Origin: Blasia pusilla
Taxonomy: Eukaryota; Marchantiophyta; Marchantiopsida; Blasiales
DNA: 64,000 nt
Reading direction: 5' to 3'
Assembly: GCA_050084515.1 (NCBI GenBank)
Contig: CM114273.1
Coordinates: 37,448,001-37,512,000, forward strand
Shown: positions 22,059-33,779 of the stretch, one piece after another
How positions within the stretch are numbered: the first letter of the stretch is position 1
Layout of the letters: the number at the start of each line of letters is the position of its first letter
Position numbers and translations under genes: made by a program
The notes under the pieces: model-generated
What the model was told of the DNA's origin: nothing
Database searches by the model: none
The model's input: the letters and a program-made list of their open reading frames with translations, nothing else

Positions 22059-23090
22059 TAGTGCATATGGTGTAGCGCAAGCACCAATTGTTGCACCATT
22101 TTGATAAGTGGATGGCTCGTCTAATGAACGTAGGTATGCCTCCACTACATTATGCACCCGATGTTCCACCTTTAAGCCAAGTTCCTAGGGTAGCGGTGAG
22201 GGAGCAACAAGACGACGATATGACTTTGTTCAAACTAGACGCAATAAATTTCTACCGTGTCAAGTCAGCGGACTGTTGAGTGTAGCTTCGTTTAGAGGTG
22301 TCAGTTGAAGTTGCCGTCAGGTCTGTTGTGTTGGGAACTGGCCCCTCACTTGTTGAGCAGGTTAGGGGCCACATAGCACAGAAATATGACATATCTTTGG
22401 GGACCATATGACTTTGTTCAAACTAGTGGGGCATGAGCATAGATGCCCCATTGTGTTTGGTTTCACACTTGTTGGAGCTCAATCCACTATTGAGGCAATT
22501 TTTTCCTGTGCTATGTTATTAGCCATGTATGCAAGAGATGTAAATTAGTGTGTGGACCAAGCTCCCGCTTACATGCCCTTCTCCGGCTTTGGGAAGCACT
22601 ACATCTACCCGAAGCCACTTAGTAGTATAGGAGATACTTGCACATGCGCCTATCACATATGCATGTCTGTCCAGATTATTGCATGGCACACTAGACATAC
22701 GACAAGTCGATAGTTCTACGCACTTGCCACATTCTAAACGAGAAAATATTTAATTCATACGTAGAATTTTTAGTACAAATCATAGAATAGTTGATTTCAA
22801 TTTATTTTCCTAAAAAAAAAACACTGTTACAAGTATTGTGCAGAATTTTGGGCTAACAATTTTGCTTGCCAAATAATTTTCACACTTGCAACTTTGCAAG
22901 TATGTTGCCAATGTGATATGATTGTAATAAAACATAACCATGGGAGTTGCAATTAACTTGCTTTTTCTAAGTAATTTTCAAACATTTTACTCACAAGTTG
23001 TGAGTTGTGTACAAGTAGGTTGTCACCGTACTACCAAGTATAATATGTCTTTGGGGACTCAAAAAATGTGTCAAAGTTAGTTGTGCATTA
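22059..23090. repeat. Intergenic DNA with a fragment of an LTR-like family (22250-22375)
   Basis: Bases 22250-22375 read TCTACCGTGTCAAGTCAGCG onward and match 23118-23215 (+) and the complement of 23695-23815. These are pieces of one LTR-like family. A 63-codon open frame at 22088-22279 has no recognised domain. The rest is AT-rich and empty. Confidence 0.5.
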
Positions 23091-23842
23091 TGTCACATCT
23101 TAGTTTACCAACATGTAGAGCTCTACCGCGTCGATGGCATAGCGAGTCAACAAACTGTTGGGTGTAGCTTCGTTTCTGAGGTGTCAATTGAAGTTGCCGT
23201 CAGGTCCGTTGTGTCCGGAACGTCATCTTAATTGATTTCCCTATTTTGGGTCTTTGTCAACCGATAACTTGTTAAGCACGTCATGGGCTAGTTGGTAACC
23301 TATGCACATAGGTTACCAGGTAGAGGGCTATTTTAGGGGGAAAAGTCTTTTGGCTCTTATCAAGTCTACATAAGGGAGAGAGATGGGTTTCCCAAGCCAT
23401 CTTTCTCATGTAAAAATTAGAGTAAAAATGGCACCCCCGGCCTAAAACTCCAATCCTGAATCTATATCGGCATATCGAGCCTTTTCCACCCTCTGCTATG
23501 AGGGAATTCGGACGCTAGCACCCTAGTTCCTACCTCACACACAATGAAGAGAGGTGCTCCAACAGCCCAACATGAGAAAGATGGATTGAGAAAGTCATCT
23601 CACTCTCTTATATAGCCTTAGGAAGAACCAAAAGGCTCTTCCCCTAAAAATATCCCTCTCCCTAGTAATATACGTGCGAAGGTTACCAATTGGCCCCTAA
23701 CCTGCTCAACAAGTGAGGGGCCAGTTCCCAACACAACAGACTTGACGGCAACTTCAACTGACACCTATAAACAAAGCTACACTCAACATTCCGCTGACTT
23801 GACGCGGTAGAACTCTATCTGTCTATAAACTAAGATGTGACA
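23091..23842. repeat. Inverted pair of LTR-like repeats (large foldback)
   Basis: The right-facing arm starts TGTCACATCTTAGTTTA at 23091 and runs to about 23410. The left-facing arm starts with the same sequence on the minus strand at 23842 and runs to about 23566. The spacer is about 155 bp. Both arms share GGTAACC..GGGAGAGG and a promoter-like CTATATAAGAGAG (minus strand, about 23606-23620). Beyond 23842 the minus strand has GCGCATATAC-type LTR-end sequence, two bases before the LTR start. A plus-strand LTR end (GTGTATGCGTACGACA) lies near 23991-24006. Confidence 0.65.
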
Positions 23843-24123
23843 CTTGTTGTGCGCATATACATTGCTTGTCACACCCACACAACACAACACAACACCGATC
23901 TTCCCAACATACGGATAGATCCATACATAGAAGAAATGAACTCATGCATGTGTTGTGTGGATGTGACTAACAATATGTATTGTGTAGCAATGTGTATGCG
24001 TACGACAATCATCTCATGCGGAAACACATCGCTAACCAAATACATCAATTTTTATCATAAGGTAAAGGAAGAAAATATGCAAAAAAAGATGATGCAATCG
24101 ATAAGAAAGATATAATTTTCTTA

Positions 24124-24727
24124 TCTATACTATTAACAAAGGATGGGCTTAAAGAAGGAGACTCCTAAGGTGACACCTCTCTTTCTAGGATATGTGTGCA
24201 AGTCACATATATCCCTTTTAAGGAAAAATAAAAATTTAAGGAAATAAAGGGGGTAGTTGAGTAAAGAGAAGAGAGGATGTACCAAGAGGGGGGGGGGGGA
24301 AGGGAGGGAGGGTCTTAAGATCTCAATTTCATGCCTTTTAGGAATAGAGGTCAAAATTCCTATTTATGCAAATCTTTTTATTTTTCATTGAAAAAATGTT
24401 CTTTTTCTCAAAAATAATTATGAGGACTCTATTTTAAAATTTTAATCTCAACTAATTCTTCTTAAGTTTTTAACTTCCTTAAAATTTGACCATTATTAGG
24501 GTAGGAAATTTCCATTTTAAAACAAAAAATATGAAACAAAAAATATTCACAAAGTAAAGAAGATGTACAAAGTGATGTTTCCATAACTAATCATGGATTT
24601 TTGTAATTTTTTTTGATCTCCTTTTTCATGTTTTCTTAATCTTTTCAATATTTATTTTATTCTATTCTATAAATTTTCATTTTATCTTCATTATTTTAAA
24701 ACATGCATAGCACAAGAATCTAAGTAG
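24124..24727 (+). mobile_element. Helitron-like non-autonomous element (about 604 bp)
   Basis: It starts TCTATACTATTAACAAAGG after an A. It ends CATGCATAGCACAAG..CTAAGTAG before a T, resembling the 3' ends of the other Helitron copies in this window. It contains a poly-G run near 24290 and no coding sequence. Confidence 0.5.
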
Positions 24728-26597
24728 TATATCATATTCCATAGTGATATCTCTTTTTAACTTCTTTTATGACTAAAAGACGGTAGGCAAGATTAAGGAG
24801 GAGTCTTTCGTAGTACTTTAGGAGAGAGAGTCTCTCTCTCTCTCACCATTTGCTCTATCAAGTAAGAAAGAGAAAATAAACGATCTCATCCGTAAAGATT
24901 TTGTAATATCAATTTATTGAGGGAAAAAATTATTCCAACATCAAGAAATGGAGATGTGGATGAGAGAATTAAGGATGCCACGTATCCTTTTTAATAGAGA
25001 AATCATTTTCCCTTTTTTTTGAATTAGAACATTGAAAATATAGATATTAAGAAAGCATATTTTAGCTTTATCAAATGTATGCTATGTATAGTAGCATACT
25101 TATCTTAATGTTGATTCTATCCCTAATGAGAGGGTGAATAAGTCTATTAGAAAGAAGTATCAAATGCAATAAAATATTTATCACATGTGAAAGATTTTTA
25201 CTATTTAATGTTAAAAAATGGAAACAAAAACACAAATATGTTGTAAAAATACTCACTCATCCTTACTAGAATACTATCTCACACTAGAAGATAAATTTCT
25301 TTTGAAAAATAATTCAACCTTGCATCATATGACGCACCTTACTAATTTTCAATAAGGACGGAGAAGATTGAAAGGGGATAAATTTCAAAAGGGAGGTCTT
25401 CGTGAAATTCTCTTAAGTATTAAATAGGAAAAGGGAAGCAAAACAGTGAATAGATTTTTAATAGGAGAGGAGGAACAAATTAATCTTCCTTGAATGTTAG
25501 TTCAAAAAAGAAATCCTAGTGTGTGGGAGGAGGGCACTTTTTGAACAGGACCATAGGGATGACAACAATGGATCCTAAATAAAGTGTTAGAGAGGGTCCC
25601 TCTTGCCCATGGCATCCCACGGCCACAAAAAGACTATTGTTTTAATTAAAAAAATTGAGACATACCTCGACTATACTTTCAATCCCTTTTGTCCATCCCA
25701 AGTTCATATATTCTACCTCCTTGGTGAGCCTATGCATACTTCCAAATCTACATGTCTTAAAAAGTTAAGATTCCTTAGAAATATGAATATTGAAAATTTG
25801 GGGGTTATTGCGTCCTAAGTACTCATAAAATTATTTTAAATAATTTAATAAAAAAATAGGAAACAAGCTTTGCATCATGGATATTTTACCCTGGCTAAAT
25901 TTTTGGAATTGCCACTGAGCTTTACACATGAACTTATTTACAAATTGTGGCCAATTTATATTAACTAGAGTAGGGAAAAAAAATTTGTTTGTATAAGAAG
26001 TGAGGCTTGCTTTTATTTTAGAAGTCCCTCCAATAATAGAAGACTCTAACTTTTGCTTTTCGTGGATAGTAGCGAGACATTTGGCCTTGTACGACTTGAG
26101 GTTACTTACATTCCACAAGAAAATCACTTTTCTTACAATCACTCAAATTGACATTAGGTAAGACAAGAAACCACCTACTTTAGCTGAGAATAAACTAGTA
26201 GATATGAGAGTGCAAATGTGCAATCGAGGAGCTAAACAAGGGAAGCATCTTCCTCAAGCAGTTGGCGATTAGAATGGATTGATTTTCAAAGCATCTGAGA
26301 TGAGGTGACGATCACGCATGCTAAGTTGTTTTGAATTGAGGAATTGCGCTCCTATAGAGCTTTCTGGTTAGGGCTTTGATCGGAAATCTTTCAATAACCG
26401 CTTCATGCTTCATCCCTCTTCCATCAGCTCAGTTCTCCAATTCCTCAGATAAATTCAAATCTCCCTTTCTATCTCTCACATTCATTCTCTGCTAACATTT
26501 ATAATCGGACGAAACAAAATTCTGTCATCAATGGACGAGTGGTGGGAAGTCACGTCTCTAGAGGTCATGCTCCTCAATTGGTGTAGCACTCATCTTT

Positions 26598-26598
<1 letters not shown>
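24728..26598. other. AT-rich non-coding stretch
   Basis: No gene, RNA or complete mobile element was recognised. Short open frames (for example 25831-26142 minus, 25603-25818 plus) have no domain. Confidence 0.5.

Positions 26599-26681
<83 letters not shown>
26599..26681. repeat. (CT)n microsatellite, 83 bp
   Basis: Uninterrupted CT dinucleotides. Such tracts are common near plant promoters and 5' UTRs, but no gene is seen next to this one. Confidence 0.95.
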
Positions 26682-26684
<3 letters not shown>

Positions 26685-27050
26685 GATTAATTCACTCATT
26701 TTCTTTCCTGTACTGCAACTGCTCCAATGATATCCGCTTTTGGACCTACTGTTGTTGACACTCTCTCCGATTTCTTCTCTCTATCCACAAGTCTACTTTT
26801 GAGTCACTCGATGAAAAATATTGGATGCAATTATGCAGTAGTAATAGCCACTTGTCAAACAGCAAGGAACCGAGGGGGGGGGACCCAATGTCACAAGATG
26901 GAGCTCTTCCTATCTGCAAATGTTTTCGGGGGCTAAAGAGAGGGATGGCATATTTGAACACTTGTGTCGTTGAAATAATTTTGTGAGTGCCATGAAAGGG
27001 GCAAGCAATAGACAGTAAATAAAGATCACTCAATGCCCGGGCATTCTTAC

Positions 27051-27257
27051 CAAGGTTTGGGTAGTTTTTTTAAGAGAACCGGTACATTTCCGGTCTACAT
27101 AAATCTACTTTTCCAATTCCAACCGGCTATTTTGATACTAATACAAAGGAGACCACGTATATTCAGTCGGTTTTTGGTCAGTAATTGGAAAACTGAAACA
27201 GAAATTCTCAAGATCATCCGGCTAGGTCATCAGGTGACCCGGTTCCTTCCTTCATTG
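27051..27257. mobile_element. hAT-like MITE (207 bp) with 8-bp target duplication
   Basis: The 8-bp direct repeat ATTCTTAC flanks it exactly (27043-27050 and 27258-27265). Its ends are CAAGGTTTGGGTAG and the complement of CAATGAAGGAAGGAACC, an imperfect inverted repeat. It resembles the MITE at 36804-37029 along its length. An 8-bp duplication with CA..TG ends points to the hAT superfamily. It encodes nothing. Confidence 0.85.
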
Positions 27258-27265
27258 ATTCTTAC

Positions 27266-30016
27266 TAGTGTATTAGGGCCACTCATTTCCTCCCGATGGG
27301 GAACAAATACGGGGATGGAGGAAATTCCCTTGTAGTCCACACGAGTGGACTTTATTGAATAATAATAATAATTTCTTATAAACAAGAATTTAAAAATTGG
27401 TATAGTCCGAAATAGGACAAAAATCTCTTTGAGACGTCGCTACACACGGCTCCCGTTTCCGTTCCTAACGGGCTTTCGCCGTTGCCATGACTCCGGCCAT
27501 AAATGGCCCTATTCATCTTCAAGATTCCCGTTTTAACTTTTGAGATGGATTGGCTGGTAATTTGCATCCCATGAAAAAGTATATTAGGGGAAGATTTGGA
27601 TTCAAACTTTATTACACGCGGAGAATGTCACTACCTTTTAGGTGGAGGATTGCGCGAGTACACTTTTAGGGAATTTCATTTCCATTGTACACAAAAATTA
27701 CATACGAGTCCTAGCGATGTAGGCACTCCATTCCATTGACTTCTAGTTACACTAACCAAATGACGATTCATAAAATGGGATACGTGGAAAGATTACAAAG
27801 TGCTGTAAAGATGGATGGATAAAGTTACGGATGTAAATTCTGCAATGGGTTGTAAGGTTTACCTATCTTGTCTTTCGTTGGTCCATCCATCCGGCGGACG
27901 GATCTGCTGTTTCCTGTCGCCGTCCACTGCGAATCCCCTTGCGGTCTCGAAGCAGCAGCAGCAGCAGCAGCAGCAGCTGATTCTCCGTTTTCTCGATTGG
28001 CGCATTTCGATCCACTCGAAAACATGACGTGGAGAAAAAGCAGGAAAAGCACTCGGAAAAGGAAAGAAAATAGGGGGGAGAAACGATCTGTTTTGCGCCT
28101 ATTCGGTTCGAGTTCGATTCCATCCAGTCGTATGAATCAGCGCGTGACAGCAACTTCTCCTTTTTTTCTCCAGAAGCTCCACACCGTCGAGGGCGAGGGC
28201 AGGACGGACGGACAGCGTCCGGCAGCTCGGTAGCGGAGGAGTAGTGGCTAATCATGCATGGCCGGTGGCGGGTTTCTAAATATGTAATCGAGGGTTTCTT
28301 GCGCGTCATGTACTTTGGAAAAAACCGTGGTGTCTGCTGGCAGCCCAACGACATGCGTACTTTTCATGAGGCTGTACAGATTTGTACCCGAGGCGTGGGC
28401 AGCTGTCGGTCGATGGAAGACGTAAGTGGAAATCTCCGGGCAACACCTGCGTCTGCAGCGAGGAAAGCAGAGGGCCTACGGCCATGGCCATGGGGGAGGG
28501 CAAGATGTGGCCTCTCGCCAACTGACAGTGGCTTGGATGCTGTGCATGTGACTCGAGATTCCAGCACTCTGAGGGGGAGAGCCCTCGTGGCGCTCTGCTA
28601 GCGCTCTCCACGAGACCTACCCGTCTCGGGATGGCGGTGCGGTCCCGCCACGCATGAAGAGAGGACTCCGAGAAGAAAAATATACGGGAGTGCTGCCGTC
28701 TTATCAGACTGGACGCGATGGTGAATGCAAATTGGAGAAGCTTTATAGGGGAAAAGACAACAAGCGCTCACTGTACGTACAACTTGCAGTGCGTACCCAA
28801 CCTTTTTCTTCGGTGCCCGCTCCTTCCTGCCATTTTCTCGCCAGATCCTGCCATCAATCCCTTGCGATCGCGATCTTCAAACACAGCAGTAAGCAGTCGG
28901 CATTGATTGGTTCCACCTCATCTCATCTGCACACTGTTTTGATGCCTACAAGAAGTCTGAGAGTTTCTGGGGCCTAGGATATGGCGTTCTTCTTCTTTCG
29001 GACCAACCGACCGACCAAAGACGACGACCGATCGGACCGCCAACGTCTCGCCGATTCCCTCGTTTCCGCAGCTCCTGCCCCTCGTCAATTGTCTCCGACC
29101 ATTCCTTTCCCATTGGACGAGGGACGGCACTCCGTTCCTGTCGTTTCACCGCCTTATCGTGTAGGCCACCGAGCTCCTCCATAAATTCTCTTTCAACGCG
29201 AAGAAGAGAGATCGGATTACTCTACCGCCGTATGAATGAATGAATGATACGAAGTACGGAAACAGCAGTCCACTTGATCGACTTATTACGCTGTGTCAAT
29301 GATTTAAGGCAATACGATCTGACGATCTGAGACATAAATTTCCCATCCACTTTCAACTTTCACCGTGTGAACGATCCTTATCCTCTATGACACATCTACG
29401 ATTCTCCAGAAACAAGTCAAGTTTCTCACCGTGTTGTCAGTCCAAGCGATACCGGCGTCGCGCTCCACGCCGGTGCCGCAGCAGCTCAAGTTACACCACA
29501 AAAAGCTGTAGAATTATCGTACTGCTGCGCCAATCCCGATCCCACATCCGCCAACTCGCCCACCTGACCTTGACCTACTCTGCCAGATAACTAACACCCC
29601 CTCAACCCTTTCCCCTTTCTCCTTTCCAACTCTTTTTCCCGTCCCGGATCTCAAAGCGTCCACATCCCCTCGGGACCTCACGGACCGAGAAACTTGGTGG
29701 TCCGCTACTATACGATCCACATTCTCGCCACTGTAACACCGACAAACGAACGACTAGTCATCTGAGGCAGTCCGACCTGACCGTGCTCTGGTTAAGCCCG
29801 ACGGGAAGGGCTTTTCGTCTCCCGCTGTTTCCCGGCTACTCCGAGGCCGGCAATGACAGTGGAGAGTGACGAAAACGAAACCGAACCACGTGTTTGGTTA
29901 TACGAGAGGCGAGAACGGAATTTTTAAGGAGACGAGAATTCCCATACGCTAGTAAAATATCCGTAAAATAATATTAGTCAAAAAACATTTCATATATCTG
30001 CGTTATTAAAAGAATA
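27266..30016. other. GC-richer stretch without a recognisable gene
   Basis: From about 27860 to 29900 the DNA is clearly richer in G, C and CpG than its surroundings and contains purine-rich blocks. It lacks any long or recognisable reading frame. Short frames such as 28254-28601 show no domain. It could be a promoter/5' UTR region, an intron-rich gene fragment or a decayed gene. I cannot decide between these. Confidence 0.4.
27951..27977. repeat. (AGC)n trinucleotide repeat
   Basis: Nine consecutive AGC units lie inside the GC-richer stretch. They would read as poly-Ser, poly-Ala or poly-Gln depending on frame, but no supporting gene is visible. Confidence 0.9.
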
Positions 30017-30288
30017 ATAGTAAAGTGTATATGAAATGCACGGAAATCAAAAAAGTCTGAAGAGTTTTTGCTAATGAATAACCCTTTAAGGGAAGGGACT
30101 AATAATGTAAGCTATTCCATGAGGGAAAGAGATTAATGATGTTGTATTCAAATTCAAATTTTTTTCTTCCCATAGTATATTACACATTTTCTTGCTGTCT
30201 AGTTGCAACTGGGCAGCAAGAAAACACCTCTTTGTTCGAACAAAGGGTGTTTGCAAATCAAGAAGACACTCTCCCATAGTAATATAGA
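30017..30288 (-). mobile_element. Short non-autonomous Helitron (about 272 bp)
   Basis: On the minus strand it starts TCTATATTACTATGGGAGAG after an A. The order of its segments matches the element at 61589-61777: TCTTCTTGA, CAAACACC, a CAGCAAG/CAACAAG block, ACATCATTA, ATTAGTCCCTTC, then TTTCCGTGCAT. Its 3' end has decayed to TTTACTAT. It is non-coding. Confidence 0.7.
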
Positions 30289-30534
30289 TTATTTCCTCGT
30301 GATCACACCTGCGTGTTGGAATGGAAAAAATTATGTATTTTTTTCACTATACTCGTCAAATGGGAAAATATGGGTTGCTAAATTTTGTGTATCATATACA
30401 TATGACATTGTATGAATGATGAAATTATGAGTTGATTTAATTTTTTGTTAAGAGCTTAGCAAACATACCTTGCTAGTTTATTATAAGGTTGGTGGAGAAA
30501 ATGCTAGATCTAGTAGAAGTTTGAAATGTGTTAT

Positions 30535-31230
30535 GCCTATGTATATCGTTACACAACGTACATCATTATCATTGACTACAAACACATATACGCAAGATGC
30601 CATATTCACTAATATCATCTAAACATCGAGACGATCATGTACCAAAACATCTCCAATGATGTCTCTTGCTCCTGTGAGAACTCTCATGAGCAATTAGATG
30701 AGAAAAGCATTTCCCAACTTGCAAAACCAATGTACGCATTGGACCTCGTACATAGTAGAGCCCTCATTCCTTCAATCTCCTTATAAATTTAGATCACCTT
30801 GCTGGTGCACACAATCTTCATCTCTCTCTCTCTCTCCCATGTCAAATCAAGCCCATTCTATTAATAAGAGGCTTGGGTTACTCACAAAATAAAGAGGGTC
30901 ATAACAATGAGTGCCTCATGGCAAGAGGTTCAACTAGAGAGAATAAGCTCCAAATTTCCCTCTCTTTGGGTAAACTCTCTTCCCTATTCCAAATTCTCTC
31001 TAGGGTAACTTATGCTCTCAAGTTATCTCCTTGGCTCTTGACCTATTATGGGGGGACGAGGAAAAATTCCCAAAATGGAAAGTAACTATGCTATGAATAA
31101 GAACTTACCTAAAATAGTAATTTCCCGAATATAGCTCCAAATGAGCGAGAAAAATTGGGAAACATATACTCTTTAGTTACGCGAGGCTTCATAGCTCCTT
31201 TGGTTTGTAAGAGAGTGATCCATTAACATA
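30535..31230 (-). repeat. Old diverged LTR of the el2 family
   Basis: This segment resembles both halves of the el2-type LTR in the same order: an LTR-end block near 30535-30660, a block like 41170-41250 near 30660-30760, then a promoter-side block to about 31230. It is much more diverged than the neighbouring LTR at 31454, so it is an older solo or truncated copy. The DNA between (31231-31453) shows nothing recognisable. Confidence 0.6.
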
Positions 31231-31453
31231 TCTTAGATCAAAAAAAGATAGGAATTGTCATAAAGGCTCCTATGATCATGGTGAATACTTAGGATATGGA
31301 GGAAGAGGAAGTCAACATAACTTGGTACGGCCTAATATGAATCAATCCTAAGCATCATCATAAGGTAGTGATGGTGGAAATTTTTGGATCAACATAAACA
31401 ACATAAGGTCCAAGGTTGCGTTGCTTGCGCATGGACAAACTCAAAGTCCGCAC

Positions 31454-32095
31454 TGTCGTACGCATACACATCGCTACACAACATACATCCTTATCACCGA
31501 ACACACACACAAACACGCATGATCCCATGCTAACTCATGGCATCCAAACAACGAGAGAAGAAGTACCAAAATATCTCCAATTAAAGTAAGATCCAATCTT
31601 TCTCTCCACCGTCTCACACCATAGCTCTCAAAGGTGTGCACTCTCTCTCATGTCAAACCAAACCCACTCTCCTAATGAGAGGCTTAGGTTACACTCACAA
31701 GGCAAGGTACCATAGCTCCGCCGCCTCATGCCAAGAGGTTCAACAAAGAGAGAATGAGCTCTCAAGCTCTCTCTCCTTGAGGTATACCCCTCCCCTCTCC
31801 CAAGCTCTCTCCATGGTAACCTATTCTCCCAAGTCACCTCCTTGGCTCTTGACCTCATGTAGGAGGTCAAGGGACACTTAACAAAAATAGAAAGTTGATC
31901 ATATATTCAAAATGGTACTTACCTAAAAAAGTAAGCTCCTCAATATGGCTCCAAATGAGCCGAAACGAAGGGAAAACCTGCTCTCTAAGGTTTCCCGGGG
32001 CCTCAGCAAGTCATCCGCGACCTACTGAGTGTGTCCTCCACTACTCACGAAGGCGCTCTATTAGATCTCATCGATCTATCCTAAAAGATGTGACA
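31454..32095 (-). repeat. 3' LTR of el2 (642 bp)
   Basis: On the minus strand it runs from TGTCACATC to GCGTACGACA. Bases 31582-32095 match 41303-41815 with few differences. The terminal 128 bp (31454-31581) do not occur in the 5' LTR. Confidence 0.75.
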
Positions 32096-32097
32096 GT

Positions 32098-32207
32098 TGT
32101 CGTGCGCATACACATCGCTGTCACCGAACACACACACAAATAGGCATGATCCCATGCTAACTCATGGCATCCAAACAACGAGACAAGAAGTACCAAAATA
32201 TCTCCAA
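32098..32207 (-). repeat. Extra copy of the el2 LTR end next to the polypurine tract
   Basis: It matches 31454-31581 apart from a gap of about 20 bases. On the minus strand it ends GCGCACGACA, then AC, then the TGTCAC start of the 3' LTR. The arrangement is the same as at 21363-21470 in el1. Confidence 0.8.
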
Positions 32208-32221
32208 TCGCCCCCCTAGCT
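32208..32221 (-). other. Polypurine tract of el2
   Basis: On the minus strand it reads AGCTAGGGGGGCGA and is conserved with el1. It marks the 3' end of the internal region. Confidence 0.75.
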
Positions 32222-32398
32222 GGTGGTTAGGTCCCTCTAACTCCAGATAGACATCTATCCCTACCTACCATGACATACATCTCTCGGACGCTAAGAGCAA
32301 GAAGGCCGGGTGCTCATGTGGCCCCATCGTTAGTTGCCTTCTTGTCATCCATGTCACAGACACAAGTCAGAATGTAGAACTACCTACTCTATGTACAT

Positions 32399-33779
32399 CA
32401 GGGATACATCCATCATCCTTGAGGAACCCTAGTGAGAGGTGGCGTCAAACATGCCATATGCCATCCTCTCGAACATCCATCACAGACTAGCATCGTGGCC
32501 GCACCACGGGCAGAACCACACAACATACAACGCAAGCCTGCATGAACTACTGCTAAGCTCGGATTTATTGTACCATCAATGTTAGGAAGGTGACATGACG
32601 CACAATTATGCACATGGTCCTTCCATACCATACCATCGCGTCCCTCCAACAAGAGAACACCCGATGGCAAAATGTCACGCACTCTCACGATAGTGTGCCC
32701 TACAGTCACATCCAACGTTGTCGGTGCCTTCTGCTGCAAGTAGACATAATCTCCCTGATGAAACCTCCGGATAGTTGGTCGATAACCACCACCCCGAATA
32801 GTCGCATACCTCAACGTATCCCGATGTTGTGCAATCGCCAAGTTCTCGAACGCCATGGGCATTACTCTCCGAAATAACTCAGCCCTTTGAGAACATGCTC
32901 GCACCCATACATCTGGGTCATCAAGGTCCAGCACCTCACCAGCATCTTGACGAATGGCCATAGGTAAATCAGGCCCTCGGCCATAAAGTAGCAAGTACGG
33001 TGAAAAAGACGCTAAGGATGCCTGCCTGCTGAATCTGTATCCCATCGCCAACCATGGCAACTGGAGGTCCCAATCTCCTAGGTGACCTCTCTGCAAGCCA
33101 TACTTGTGTAAACCCCTCTTCATCATCTGCACAACTCTCTCCGCTAATCCATCCGCCTCAGGATGATCTCGCGAAGTCGTGCGGTGGTTGATCAGCGCCT
33201 GATCACACAAGGCCTGAACTCACCGCAAAACTCGGTACCCTGGTCTGTCAACACCTCAGCCGGTGCGCCATAATGACTCGGCACTTTGTCAAGGAAGGCA
33301 TAAGCTACTCCCTCACTCGCTTTGTCACGCAATGCAACCAACTCGATCCACTTCGAGAAGTGCTCGACCATCACCAGCACATAACGACTGTGACGCTCCG
33401 TCAAGGGCAAAGGTCTTGCAAAATCCAAACTCCATCTATACCCTAAGCCCATGATCAGTAATGGATGCAACTATGGAGTCGGAGCATTTAACGATGCTCA
33501 GACCCGATCACACACCATGCACTGGCAACAAATTGCTGAACGCCGATCCGCATGCCTCGCCACCAATATCTGAATCTGGAGCAAGTCAGACGTCCGCTTC
33601 ACCCCAAAGTGACCCAACTCCTCATGGGCATGTTGCACTAGTCGTGCTCTCGCAAAGGATGCGGCACTACGCGTTTTGCCATCCTCCCAAACCCTCAAAA
33701 CATATGTTCCCTTCCCAACAGTAAACGGCCCTTGCCCAGAGGATCCGATCCCGCTCTCTAGCATCCATGGTGGTCGCAA
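32399..33779 (-). pseudogene. el2 integrase with C-terminal PHD finger, broken
   Basis: The zinc domain (33779-33498) has HAHEELGHFGVKR and a CMVCDRV end. The core (33470-33192) keeps WSLDFARPLPLT with the first catalytic Asp and LTDQGTEF with the second. The last part (33210-32413, 265 codons open) begins before the Glu-containing GLAERVVQ and runs through the barrel. It reaches a PHD finger with CMLC, VCDGC, WHMAC and a final Cys. The seventh ligand is Tyr (WMYP), and two TGA codons flank this end. Frame changes separate the three blocks. The PHD finger is expected to bind histone H3; its effect on target choice is inference. Confidence 0.87.

Noticed and set aside
22088-22279. Open frame that might be a Gag fragment (LHHFDKWMARLMNVGMPP)
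   Set aside because: Too short, with no zinc knuckle or matching block in el1, el2 or el3.
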